Below, piece by piece: positions 14,101-20,664 of a stretch of 20,718 nt of DNA. The stretch comes from a virus. The translations under genes and the position numbers were made by a program. The DNA lies in IMG/VR virus record IMGVR_UViG_3300020172_000848, positions 1 through 20,718 of that record. One strand, 5' to 3'. Each line of letters opens with the position of its first letter. Positions within the stretch are counted from its first letter, which is position 1. The notes beneath the pieces are model-generated. The model was not told the DNA's origin. It was given only the letters and a program-made list of their open reading frames with translations, and searched no databases.

Positions 14101-15163
14101 TGTTGAAAGTTTAAAGGCAGCAGCAGAGAATGCGAAAAAGATAGCAGACGATGCAGCAGCAACTGTTAAGAGCCTGGAAGCAGAAGACACTGCACTAGCA
14201 AGCATTGAAGATTATTTAACTGCAATTGCAGAAGAAGCAGCAGCGCTTGATGAGTCTACAGGGTATACATTAGAAGATTACTTAGAAATGCTTGAAAAGA
14301 TGCCAGACCTTGTAAAACTTGCACAAGACTATAAGGAAGCAATGGTAGCAGCAGAATTAGCATCAGGCAATATGAGTAAGAGTTGGACAGAGATCTTGGC
14401 ATCCATTAATGCCCTTCCAGAAACAATTAACATTAAGTCTGTTCTAGATATTGTAGAAAATATAACTAGAAACATAACTGAATATATTACTACAGTTAAT
14501 CTTAAATCTGGAGCAAGTAGTAGCAGCAGCAGTAGTAGCAGTAGTAGTAGCAGCACTGGCGGTGCACCAGGAAAAGCATGGCTAAAAGATGGCAATGGTG
14601 TTTGGATTAAACCAACTAAACCTTTTGGAGATTACGAATGGAATGATAACGAGGGCTGGACAAAAGAAACAAAAATAGATCCAAACGACGGAGACACTAT
14701 TTTAAAGAATGCTGCTAAAGCAGCAGCAGAAAAAGCAGCAGCAGAAGCAAAAGCAAAGGCTGAGGCAGATGCAAAGGCAGCAGCCGATGCTGCAACAAAC
14801 AACTTATTAAATGGTGGATCCTTCTTTGACTTTAGCGATGGTTATAGAGCAAAGGGCGGACTAATCAACCCAATGAAGTTTGCTATGGGTGGTTTTGCTA
14901 GAGGAACAGATACAGTCCCAGCAATGTTAACACCAGGTGAGTTTATTATGAGCAAGTATGCGGTACAGGCCCACGGTATTGATACTATGAAAGCAATCAA
15001 CAGTGGCAAAACAACAGGTGGGGCAGTGTATAATAATACATATGCACTAACTGTTAACGCCAAGACAGATGCAAATCCAAACGAAATCGCACAAGCAGTA
15101 ATGTCAACAATTAAACAAGTTGACGACAGAAGAATTAGAGGAGTGTACTTAAATGCCAGATAA
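5171..15163 (+). CDS. Tape measure protein, 3330 residues
   Basis: Sets tail length and fills the tube. The start is TTG 5171, eight bases after AGAGGTG. Residues 1-180 are helical. About 185-460 (FGKNTQWAGRQLMVGL, KTMEMAATAAAAGFQGD, FFLTAMKEGGINASEGANAL) match the TP901-type tape measure core. A hydrophobic stretch lies at 550-590, and a first VPAMLSPGE motif at 703-711. Residues about 770-1560 are a non-helical-looking region containing a possible kinase-like lobe (828-1000). A charged coiled coil follows at 1567-1655, then a Gly/Met/Ala-rich hydrophobic stretch at 1656-1723. Two 42-residue repeats lie at 2173-2240, a long coiled coil at about 2730-3025, and a 13-serine run at 3116-3128. 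A Trp-rich patch follows, then an Ala/Lys-rich helix, a second VPAMLTPGE at 3249-3257 and a conserved C-terminus. At 1.5 angstrom per residue an all-helical protein would span about 500 nm. Most known tape measures are far shorter. Confidence 0.92.
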   Translation: MADVNSNININFNTAAALAQLRQLQAGLSKFHQTLAEGNLAAANAQKGLNAQLLQSVGATGKFSASQVKVAGSTLAFTSALEKNKLSLREYYRYTMAAATANTRVMGKAFAQEREIINRARRDRVKALQSQYIQMNKANAGFMDAIRIMPKSLQMASGKFTELGTRIQYAAQRQQFLNQLLKQGSTQLLNFGKNTQWAGRQLMVGLTMPLALFGAAAAKAFKDLDAEIVKFRRVYGDAFTNDAEVNEAVENIRRLGNEYTKYGVSVTKTMEMAATAAAAGFQGDALTAQVETATKLSVLGQIEQQQALETTISLQSAFGISSEDLAKKIDFLNAVENQTLLSIEDLTIAIPKAAPVVKQLGGTVEDLAFFLTAMKEGGINASEGANALKSGLASLINPSKKSAAFLADLGINIRGIVEGNSGDIKATVVGFAQALDTLDPLNRARAIEQLFGKFQFSRLSTLFQNVTKEGSQASRAFDLAGSSIEELAVLSEREMKKIEDSTGVKFQAAIEKFKQEIMPLGKAFLEALTPIVKFFGGLFEKFNGLSDQTKKVVATIIGVVAGLGPIVLMTFGLLANGVANVIKFFAMLRGGIAKLNGQTSVMGAGFNYMTQEQIESATASQQLHQTHTRLIEVFNVEKASVNNLAASYHALSTQMRSMASQNPALFAGGLGGAKVAASKLPPVRKYIDGVISVPGPKGAGDVVPAMLSPGEAVIPTETTDKYRGLITAMFQDKVPGFMAGRLPGGPGRGIPLSSGPEAVRKAQQAKYTRQSDARQGYDGPHPERKTGPVFVGMPKTFKEASQSRQMLDKISERTSLGIFGTMPPSNFGRKLQGFKGYSFPDTSIGGVYRKPNGKVVVIKPTVSADTALAEVRMAEIEAARGMIVPKQQIRTMIDPTDPTGQRKFIVLESPYDRRFVDMDGKFSKGDMVKQLVGSTLRGDKDLQKSNVSGNRVPDLSNAGVFDRASGLREYADVMPSMKEQAMINLLAVKGRARKDFALSTAPIAAKMTPKEYDDAIKGEINRTIPIVERIIKSWNLTPDEQIVYGKMLDRLKAGAKVEWDQFQPIHARAGQGIVKADDGIGSGAKGSIVQKQIEKYLIGSDDIKTKQISDLSESVEKEFASKVKELKARGEAQVGGTSAENRARIVQAAWNGDVVPLPPSGKDKNWSARQTMFQNEIRSMIPINVDGVTKYLHPDDMDSFKSDPDHRAKYARTRQEVIDNVLYRMGVIPNKDGVFVDKGGFKGRFANKTEFAKDLRSSNKEAGGGINMTSKVVKPFAKEEIKEYNARVGNPLKTQTGQWMLANGWSPDEVRDRLKENLSHIEKEVTGSTAGAEKMKTGKALYDARLLNNYLNADRRSSNILAWNGTGPNNILGLSDTEIEEYKKAAAFMERERHPQNPQERALLSKAVELDQKVIEHKSKGNYVPSNLLIQDQRVPKALQMLLKDPKIQPGRLIDLAATTSDKVFVNPGNEFKVNTKSGKESKLTQANTNKPPANAKPSSGSIRDTRTTSLGAHETVATRRQLMNFRRGFTPPPGFSMPGMVYGDPRLDQQSTRGGSLSKAAQGRVTNAMQKQAQLLKQRNNLTQKEINQALTQYRTRLIAAEVEKRNQHEKQKAMADEKRQRAQSSQTAKEIARQEKADAKRDIKEKRMARQQKIGGMSGGLSMGLGTAGMGLMMAGQQTAGMAVMGASAVAGLAPMFAGMGPGGLIATGVVAVGASLWALDKHFENAAKKQAEFISSVSATTKKMDQIGEVTGKVGASRAMEQFRSKGSFGDYNDVSRAGTQFGDTFLESEVGKEMAKGFVDNMARFGSKQASQDFGLQLATYISDGVLTSDQAASIAEQIGVELGSRSYTTNIQAEVRSLVGPNGEDLAKNALTVRTNLVQEANKRSVAELNALQQGGGRDNAARVAGLSLNNIEIARAQNDATEWQYKKQIQIFEKQLLQTTVLEKQLELKTKISELESKMEADTKVTTDLLNKQIKAEMDVFANNIQKNRSALTAWFLPGDDEEDAYFTGLKARVQERFKDTFPGLTAQLQKDLAGLSNRTDLGIKGFTGGQKEAQQFEVFANLMMGQGFTNPQQFKEFMTLYAGNEGKLSKDLQIAVDAQGPEKAFEMLQFFTEYADKPFAQKIYADIITKDPKQFDKIGKALAQLSVLDSKEVNVEAYLKLVGADGLEKLANDLAIIDNIPDVTTKEAILKYFEQGSGKGMAGMDKAGLETLMAKWKNWDKLPDVAKKEAISKYKTIYETVFADEAARIDYAQKIAREKANAGSDGGRQTYLYEFIYRSTYETLMKGDKNQQASAIASAGAYEYVGEKGVVDPKVPGVVPDSSGTGTKVDPYANLLKRLKEVRNAAIDASGGIKALNKALAEGNVTSVKNKYQGIEQQLQGKGYNQGFIDFIQGMDPKEQAKFMRTASKATKGKYKGQVVNPFSKKPAAKGKTPFKAGQVFLSEDAKSMGSGFDALVSGEFNTQADRQIKSLKYQEDAYKKLRAAGYDHLTSQKIVSDEYLAQSISLGKITTEEIAKNGVLAKEIVTRQKINGLIQSGRDKINEQNMYLAKSKTEVSKVQELLMFMGSKNIKFGEGAIRDILGDPETLSALIMAMDDVKNNTEGAAKAMEDLVAGVKALKDNSDIELAIKIVTQTATETVSMGAQAAQRINDALKGVYKNLTASELGKVTSFNPKTKVTKNTGAQAIENVGKRYAAAGATVPKVDPNAKPGSKGFDSADTVRSVQKERAELGKTISIAQSNANAAQQAYSNIMDSIRNADENLRKNIDGITERYKTQVGGLDDQNKKIKDAEKILDGFTEKEDELNKNNAMYSNDLALIDNLSDDINKKYDKQVEALETVNKLNEQIAQSQQQQLDLADALSQGDIAAAARAAQEMRATSAANQGDAMMQGLEKSRQGELGALVGPESGMTRLQIEKEQFRISQELYKLETHPDRKAANEAIKEAKKAIAKLEEDMAAEIAKAEEDHKAIVESLKAAAENAKKIADDAAATVKSLEAEDTALASIEDYLTAIAEEAAALDESTGYTLEDYLEMLEKMPDLVKLAQDYKEAMVAAELASGNMSKSWTEILASINALPETINIKSVLDIVENITRNITEYITTVNLKSGASSSSSSSSSSSSSTGGAPGKAWLKDGNGVWIKPTKPFGDYEWNDNEGWTKETKIDPNDGDTILKNAAKAAAEKAAAEAKAKAEADAKAAADAATNNLLNGGSFFDFSDGYRAKGGLINPMKFAMGGFARGTDTVPAMLTPGEFIMSKYAVQAHGIDTMKAINSGKTTGGAVYNNTYALTVNAKTDANPNEIAQAVMSTIKQVDDRRIRGVYLNAR
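7652..8170 (+). other. Possible kinase-like lobe inside the tape measure
   Basis: Residues 828-1000 do not look like tape-measure helix. A Gly-Gly turn (845-846) sits in a hairpin leading to VVVIKP, with Lys859. A helix with Glu870 and Glu875 follows. Then comes a strand IVLESP (905-910) that resembles a hinge. This is the order of a kinase N-lobe of the PI4K/HipA type. A later NLLAVKGRARKDFAL (984-998) lies where such families carry their DRxxxN catalytic loop, but the signature residues are not clearly kept. This could be a degenerate or very divergent kinase, or a chance resemblance. Fold-level comparison is needed to settle it. Confidence 0.3.
11687..11890 (+). repeat. Two 42-residue repeats within the tape measure
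   Basis: Residues 2173-2198 and 2215-2240 share the pattern GLE-x-L, then PDV-x-x-KEAI-x-KY at the same offset (P2188 and P2230, exactly 42 residues apart). A weaker third unit may precede them from about 2140. The repeats are divergent at DNA level. Such units may be added or lost to change tail length. Confidence 0.5.
14516..14554 (+). repeat. AGT/AGC trinucleotide run encoding 13 serines
   Basis: Thirteen consecutive serine codons, seven AGT and six AGC, none of the TCN type, encode residues 3116-3128 of the tape measure. The run sits between an N-rich beta-like segment and a Trp-rich patch and probably acts as a flexible hinge. A pure AGY run suggests trinucleotide expansion with later point changes. 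Confidence 0.85.
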
Positions 15164-15794
15164 TGAAATAGACCCTAGGGTAGCCTACATTCAGGGACGA
15201 AAAAAATATCATAGACCAAGCGGAATGCTTTGGTCTGAAAACTCTGGAACTCTTCAAGATGGGCTTTATATTCCCTATGGATATGAAATAGGAGCAAGTC
15301 CAACTAATATTGAAACCCCAGAACTTTTAAACCAATTCCTTTTGATTACTGATGACAACAGGTCTCCTCTTAGTTTTTCAGAAGAAAGAATTGAAAAGCG
15401 AGAGAGAATGATTAATGGTCGGATGAGATCTTATCATATTGCAGATAAGATTACGCTAAGCACAAACTGGAACCTTATCCCTTCTAGATCTCACGAAGAC
15501 GTGCCTACATTTAGCACAACTACGGGTATATCTCCTAACAAGTCCTACACTACTGACGGTGGAGCAGGTGGCGCAGACATGCTTGAGTGGTATAACTCGC
15601 ACAAAGGATCTTTTTGGGTGTTCTTAACATATGATAATAAAGGTGCCTTTAAGTCAACGGCAGAACCATATGATCACTTGGCACAATATAATCAGGTAGT
15701 AGAAATGTTTATTAGTGATTTTTCATACTCCGTTGAAAAAAGAGGAACTAAGTTTGACTACTGGAATGTCTCAATAAGTTTGGAAGAAGTATAA
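15153..15794 (+). CDS. Distal tail protein-like minor tail protein
   Basis: A 213-residue protein starting at ATG 15153, nine bases after AGAGGAG and overlapping the tape measure end by 11 bases. A second ATG at 15163 leads to a stop after two codons and is not used. The protein is beta-rich with few hydrophobic helices. Segments include IQGRKKYHRPSGMLW, a charged FSEERIEKRERMINGRMRSY stretch, DKITLSTNWNLIPS, ADMLEWYNSHKGSFWVFLTYD and the terminal KFDYWNVSISLEEV. In siphoviruses the gene after the tape measure encodes the distal tail protein, the ring that joins tube to hub. Length, order and the strand pattern at the end fit this. The family itself cannot be confirmed by eye. Confidence 0.55.
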   Translation: MPDNEIDPRVAYIQGRKKYHRPSGMLWSENSGTLQDGLYIPYGYEIGASPTNIETPELLNQFLLITDDNRSPLSFSEERIEKRERMINGRMRSYHIADKITLSTNWNLIPSRSHEDVPTFSTTTGISPNKSYTTDGGAGGADMLEWYNSHKGSFWVFLTYDNKGAFKSTAEPYDHLAQYNQVVEMFISDFSYSVEKRGTKFDYWNVSISLEEV

Positions 15795-18700
15795 TGTTTG
15801 AAAACAAAGACTTACAAACATTTTTAGAGACCTCATCGACGGTACGCAACAAATCAGTAATCATAGCAGAATGGAATATGAATAGTCCAACCAACATAAA
15901 ACATATTGGAAACTATAGATACAGACCAACAGAAAGTTCTTCAATCTACTCATCGCTTCCAACAAGTTTTGATATTAATGATGCTGGAAATTTTTATACA
16001 GGAGCAACCGACGCAGATGTTTTGGTTGATGGAACATTTAGCAATAACAATGTACCAACAACATTTTTAACAAAGAAAGAAAAATTAAACACTCTTTATT
16101 CTTTAGAGGCATGCTTTGAACAATTTAGACCAAGGTCGGGAATTAACAAAGCAGTATTTTTTGAAAATGGAAAATTGCATCACCCAAATCTTTTTATGGC
16201 TGATAGACCGAGATATTATATGGCAGATAAAAATGATAAGTTTAAGTACTGGACTTCATACAGAACAGAATCAGGACAGGAATATGGAATTGCATCAAAG
16301 ATAAGAGGGTCTCAAAACTCTATCGAAGATGCCTGCCCTTTTGTGGTCTATAAAGAAAAGGTTCCAACAAATAGGCTTGTTATCAAAATGCAAACTCATA
16401 CTGGTACAGAAAACTTAGGTCCATTTTCTTCGCCAACAGGATCAAAACCAGATGTATTTTTTGGAGATTTAAATAAAAAAGTTCCAAGCAATTGGAAAAT
16501 TCAATTCCTAAAAGATGGAAATTGGCAAGATGTTATTTCTTTTAATCCATCAATCACAAGAATAGACGGCTCACCAATTATTAAAAGTGATGGTTATGTT
16601 GAGATTGCTTATGGTCTTATCGTTCCAAATGAGTGGAGATCAAAGTTTGTTTTTGCAGAGACTTATACTAGCACTAGCCTACTACCAGAAAAATCTGTAA
16701 TTGGATATGCTTATCTTATTAAGACAAATGAAAAAGACATAGGTAGTTACCATATTTGGAACGGTACAGAGTATGAAATAATAACACCAAAGTATGGTTG
16801 GTATGTACAAGATGAAACAGTAGACAGACTAACAAACTTTGTTACTGATGCTACATCCCCTGGTGTATTTACAAGATCTCTAGATGGTAAGGAACAATAC
16901 AGAGAGTTTGAATACATTTCTGGAGTAAGAATTGTTGTGGATGCAATGAACGTAAAAGACTCTACCTTTGACTTAATAGAGATTTCTCCACGACTTACTA
17001 TGGACGTTTCTGATAAAACATTAGATTATTCTGTTAACAAGAGTGCTTCAGATCTTGGAATGAGTGGTTTGCCAGTAGGCCAGTTAATTGCTTCTAATGG
17101 AAGTATAAATATTTTTGATCATGATCAAGCCTTTAATGAAAACAACTCGTCAAGTATAATCTCCAAGTATATAAACAGACATGTTCAATTTAAATTTTAT
17201 GAAGTCATCGTTGATGTAGATGGTTGGGATTACTTTATTCCAATAAAAACATTGTACTCCGATGCATTTCCTAAGCAAGACTTTATGGGCAAGACTGTTT
17301 CTCTTACTCTAAGAGATATGTATTGGTATTTAGAATCAACAACTGCCCCAGAAATGTTAATGACACAGGTGTCTGTTAGTTCTGCCGTATGTCTTTTGCT
17401 TGACAGCATTGGTTATTCTAACTACACATTTAAAAGAGTTGATGGAGAAAAAGAAATAATCATTCCATATTTTTTTGTTGCTCCAGACAAAAGCGTAGCA
17501 GAAATTCTTCAAGACTTGGCTATATCTACACAAACTGCAATGTTCTTTGATGAATATAATAACTTTGTAATGATGAGCAAAGATTATTTTATGCCAACAA
17601 AAGAACAAAGAGCAACAACCTTTGAACTTAAAGGAACAAAAGATTTTGTTACAGACAAAGAAATTAAAAATAAAGGAACTAACAATAGTAAGATCGCAAA
17701 CGTTATTGAGGTTTCTGCTCAATCAAATAATGTGTATAACGATGGAGTTATCAACTACACAACAAGACACATTCAGAGATCGGTTGGTTCTATTAGGCAG
17801 GCAAGCCTTTTAGATGATGAAAGAGTCTATATTTACAAGCCTGCACTTCTTTGGGAAGTTTCTGGAACAGAAAACACAAAGTCAATTAATAATGAAGTAA
17901 ATGACCAGTCTTCGTATGTCCTTAGCGCAATACCTTTAAACTCTAACTTAACAGCAGATGTGCCAGTTGTAAAAAATAATATTGTTATTAATAATACTTT
18001 TAGTCTTGGGGAGTCTGTATATTGGGTTACAAGATACAATGGCTACTTTTATTCACAGGGAGAAATTATAAAGTATGATGCAGTTCAGTTTAATGTTAGT
18101 GGCTATGGAAATGTTTGGATAACGTCTACAGAAGACTATCAAGACTACTTCTCTAAATTACCATTTAATGGGAAAATATATCCGACGGGACTTGTAAGGA
18201 TCTATTCAGAGCCAAAATATTTTGAACAGTCTGGAGTAATTAAGTTACAAAACGGTCCAGTAGTAAAGCATGGCCGTGGACAATTTGGAACTGAAGTTGT
18301 AGCCCACTCTGCTGGAATATCTGACTATTGGAAGTCTGATGACAATGTTAAAGGCTGCTATATGTCAGCAGAATATTTGTTTGAAAAAAAGACCCCTGTT
18401 CCAGCAACAACGACAGACACTGCAGGTAAAACAACAGACACAGGAATATCTTCTGATGCTTTAGCAAGAACTTCTTCTAGAACAGGGCTAATTAAAAACT
18501 TTATGTCAACAGTTATGAGTGGAGAAATTACAACAGCGACACAGCCACATCCAGGATCAATTCAGTCTTCTGCTCTTTCTTTAACAGGTCCTAATTTTAC
18601 AACAAAAGAAAAACCAAGAAATTTTGTATCTTATGTTCATAAATCTTTCCCAGACAAGAAGTACAAACATTTTGGTACAAGGCTAAGGATTGTTGGTAAA

Positions 18701-20086
18701 ATAGAAAACGCTAAAAACTCAGGACAAACTGCAAATGGGGCTTCTACTTACTTTGTTGTAAATGGGTCCACTCCAGACAAAAACATAAATATATCTGGAG
18801 GCTCTGCTGGGTTAGCAGTAATGCTAAACACCTCTACAAATGTTGGCTATTACTTTGAGATAGCAGCCCTTGGCTTAGAAAAGTTATCGTCAGATGACAG
18901 AAGGTCAGTTAGCAATGTATTTTTTTATAAAATAAAGTCAAGTCAAGGTACTGCTACTCCTGTTGTTTTATATGATGGACTGGCCAATATATTAGTAGAT
19001 GACGGAAGGTTTACTGGACAGTCTAGAATGTTTGCAGAAGAAAACCCAACTGTCTATGATTTAGCAGTTGAGTACAAAAATATAGGAAATATCCGTAGGT
19101 TTTATTTATATCTAAATGGAAAAATGATCAAGACTGTTGATGACACGGATCCACTTCCAGAATATTCTAACATTGCATTATTTACAAGAGGATCAGCCAG
19201 AGCAATGTTTGAAAATGTTTATGCGTTGTCTGGAAACTATTCTCAAAATACAACATTTTCTATAGACGCTCCAGTCAATTCAGTTTTTGGAGACAATGAA
19301 ATAACTGCAAACGAGTCTTTTAGAAAATACGCAATGAGCGGTTTAGTTCAAAGCACGTATCTTTCTGGCATAGGGTCTTCAGAGCCACCTAAATACAGCA
19401 TGTACTTTGAAGAGTTTGGAAGTATTATGAGAGAAGCAGCCGCATTTAATTTTAAATATGATAAGGCATACCCAGCCTTAACTGCAAAAATTTCTCCAAC
19501 GTTTAATAATATAAAAGGATATGTTGTCTCTGGATTTAAAGCAGGATCCTACGGTGCTGAGTTTTTAATATTTAATGCAACAGACACACAACTTAACTTA
19601 GATGAGACAAGCGGAAACTATTTAAGAATTCAGGGTATCACCTTTACACAACAGTCTAGCAATAAACTTACAGTTGATGAATATTTTAACAAGAATAGTC
19701 TTGAGTTAAATCCGCAATTTGTTTCAGACAGATTAATTTCTAATCCGTTTAAATTCAAACAAGACTATCAAGATATTAAACTTAGCAGAATGACTTACGG
19801 TAAAAAAGATTTTTCTTTAGACACCCAATACATTCAGTCACAAGATGAGGCAGTAGGGCTTATGAAGTGGATAGTTGAAAAAACATCAAAGCCTAGAAAA
19901 TCTTTGGGAGTTAAAATATTTTCAATTCCAACCATTCAACTTGGAGACATAGTTACTTTAGATTATGTAGAAAACAATGTAAGCATGGCCTCAAATCCAC
20001 AAAATAGATTTGTAGTATACAATATTGATTTTTCAAGAAGTTCAAACGGACCAGATATGACATTATTTTTAAGTGAGGTAGTATAG
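15794..20086 (+). CDS. Tail hub / baseplate protein with embedded sugar-binding-like domains
   Basis: A 1430-residue protein with a TAATG start overlap. Residues about 190-390 look like a galactose-binding (discoidin-type) sandwich: NRLVIKMQT, SNWKIQFLKDGNWQDV and VRIVVDAMNVKDSTFDLIEI. Residues about 397-600 (SPRLTMDVSDKTLDYSV, PVGQLIASNGSINIFDHD, VAEILQDLAISTQTAMFFDE) resemble actinophage hub proteins. Residues about 935-1147 are a long beta-rich insert (RNFVSYVHKSF, YYFEIAALGLEKL, RRFYLYLNGKMIKTVDD, SNIALFTRGSARAMFENVYA) with the look of a concanavalin/LamG sandwich. The final 100 residues (DEAVGLMKWIVEKTS, IPTIQLGDIVTLDYVE) are typical of the tail-associated hub C-terminus. The protein probably forms the tail tip plug and contacts surface sugars of the host. 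No peptidase or glycosidase motif is evident. Its TAG stop overlaps the next GTG. Confidence 0.65.
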   Translation: MFENKDLQTFLETSSTVRNKSVIIAEWNMNSPTNIKHIGNYRYRPTESSSIYSSLPTSFDINDAGNFYTGATDADVLVDGTFSNNNVPTTFLTKKEKLNTLYSLEACFEQFRPRSGINKAVFFENGKLHHPNLFMADRPRYYMADKNDKFKYWTSYRTESGQEYGIASKIRGSQNSIEDACPFVVYKEKVPTNRLVIKMQTHTGTENLGPFSSPTGSKPDVFFGDLNKKVPSNWKIQFLKDGNWQDVISFNPSITRIDGSPIIKSDGYVEIAYGLIVPNEWRSKFVFAETYTSTSLLPEKSVIGYAYLIKTNEKDIGSYHIWNGTEYEIITPKYGWYVQDETVDRLTNFVTDATSPGVFTRSLDGKEQYREFEYISGVRIVVDAMNVKDSTFDLIEISPRLTMDVSDKTLDYSVNKSASDLGMSGLPVGQLIASNGSINIFDHDQAFNENNSSSIISKYINRHVQFKFYEVIVDVDGWDYFIPIKTLYSDAFPKQDFMGKTVSLTLRDMYWYLESTTAPEMLMTQVSVSSAVCLLLDSIGYSNYTFKRVDGEKEIIIPYFFVAPDKSVAEILQDLAISTQTAMFFDEYNNFVMMSKDYFMPTKEQRATTFELKGTKDFVTDKEIKNKGTNNSKIANVIEVSAQSNNVYNDGVINYTTRHIQRSVGSIRQASLLDDERVYIYKPALLWEVSGTENTKSINNEVNDQSSYVLSAIPLNSNLTADVPVVKNNIVINNTFSLGESVYWVTRYNGYFYSQGEIIKYDAVQFNVSGYGNVWITSTEDYQDYFSKLPFNGKIYPTGLVRIYSEPKYFEQSGVIKLQNGPVVKHGRGQFGTEVVAHSAGISDYWKSDDNVKGCYMSAEYLFEKKTPVPATTTDTAGKTTDTGISSDALARTSSRTGLIKNFMSTVMSGEITTATQPHPGSIQSSALSLTGPNFTTKEKPRNFVSYVHKSFPDKKYKHFGTRLRIVGKIENAKNSGQTANGASTYFVVNGSTPDKNINISGGSAGLAVMLNTSTNVGYYFEIAALGLEKLSSDDRRSVSNVFFYKIKSSQGTATPVVLYDGLANILVDDGRFTGQSRMFAEENPTVYDLAVEYKNIGNIRRFYLYLNGKMIKTVDDTDPLPEYSNIALFTRGSARAMFENVYALSGNYSQNTTFSIDAPVNSVFGDNEITANESFRKYAMSGLVQSTYLSGIGSSEPPKYSMYFEEFGSIMREAAAFNFKYDKAYPALTAKISPTFNNIKGYVVSGFKAGSYGAEFLIFNATDTQLNLDETSGNYLRIQGITFTQQSSNKLTVDEYFNKNSLELNPQFVSDRLISNPFKFKQDYQDIKLSRMTYGKKDFSLDTQYIQSQDEAVGLMKWIVEKTSKPRKSLGVKIFSIPTIQLGDIVTLDYVENNVSMASNPQNRFVVYNIDFSRSSNGPDMTLFLSEVV

Positions 20087-20664
20087 TGACAGATAAAATT
20101 ACCACAGGCAGTTCTACCGACGCAACCGCAGCACTGCCAAAAGCCGTAGTAAAAGTAGACAACACTTCTGTAAAGATTGCAACTCCAGATTTAATTATTT
20201 TTAAAGATGAACTTTTAAGTATTGAAACAATGACAGACTTAATATTTGAAGATATTGGTGGTTATGAGTTAGCAACAATATCAAGACACGATTTAGTAAA
20301 TGGTCAAAAGGTTAATTATTCTCCAATTAAAAACCTAACAGATCTATATTTACAGTACAACCCAAACAATATTTTAAGTCTTCAATCTTCCGACTCTTAC
20401 TTTAAATCTTTGTCCTTTTCTATTTTTGATAGACTTCCTGAGTGTGGTACGGGGTATGACATAAGCCCACCTGACGATAACCCAAACGAAGAAGACAAGA
20501 CTAAGTGGAAAAAGACACCAAACTGCAAAGCCGTATATATTGACCCAATAACAGGGGATTTGGTTATTAATCTAATCAATACCAGGAAAGAAGAGCAGTT
20601 AGAGGTTCAGGTACTAAGCAGTGGAGATGTTTTTAGTGATACAATACATAGTGGAGGAAATTAA
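20086..20664 (+). CDS. Minor tail protein of unknown fold
   Basis: A 192-residue protein starting at GTG 20086, which overlaps the TAG of the hub gene by one base; no better start lies nearby. After a Thr/Ser/Ala-rich N-terminus, the conserved-looking core reads TPDLIIFKDELLSIETMTDL, then EDIGGYELATISRHDLVNGQ and LYLQYNPNNILSLQ. A Pro/Asp/Lys-rich loop (SPPDDNPNEEDKTKW) precedes the C-terminal strands VYIDPITGDLVINLIN and QLEVQVLSSGDVF. Proteins with this core are found next to hub genes in actinophages and metagenomic phages as minor tail proteins. It probably belongs to the tail tip, but no catalytic motif suggests an enzyme. Translational coupling to the hub gene suggests matched amounts. 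Confidence 0.6.
   Translation: MTDKITTGSSTDATAALPKAVVKVDNTSVKIATPDLIIFKDELLSIETMTDLIFEDIGGYELATISRHDLVNGQKVNYSPIKNLTDLYLQYNPNNILSLQSSDSYFKSLSFSIFDRLPECGTGYDISPPDDNPNEEDKTKWKKTPNCKAVYIDPITGDLVINLINTRKEEQLEVQVLSSGDVFSDTIHSGGN

Noticed and set aside
15163-15171. ATG at 15163 (TAATG pattern) as the start after the tape measure
   Set aside because: It reads ATG AAA TAG and stops at once; the ATG at 15153 has a well-placed AGAGGAG and opens the long frame.
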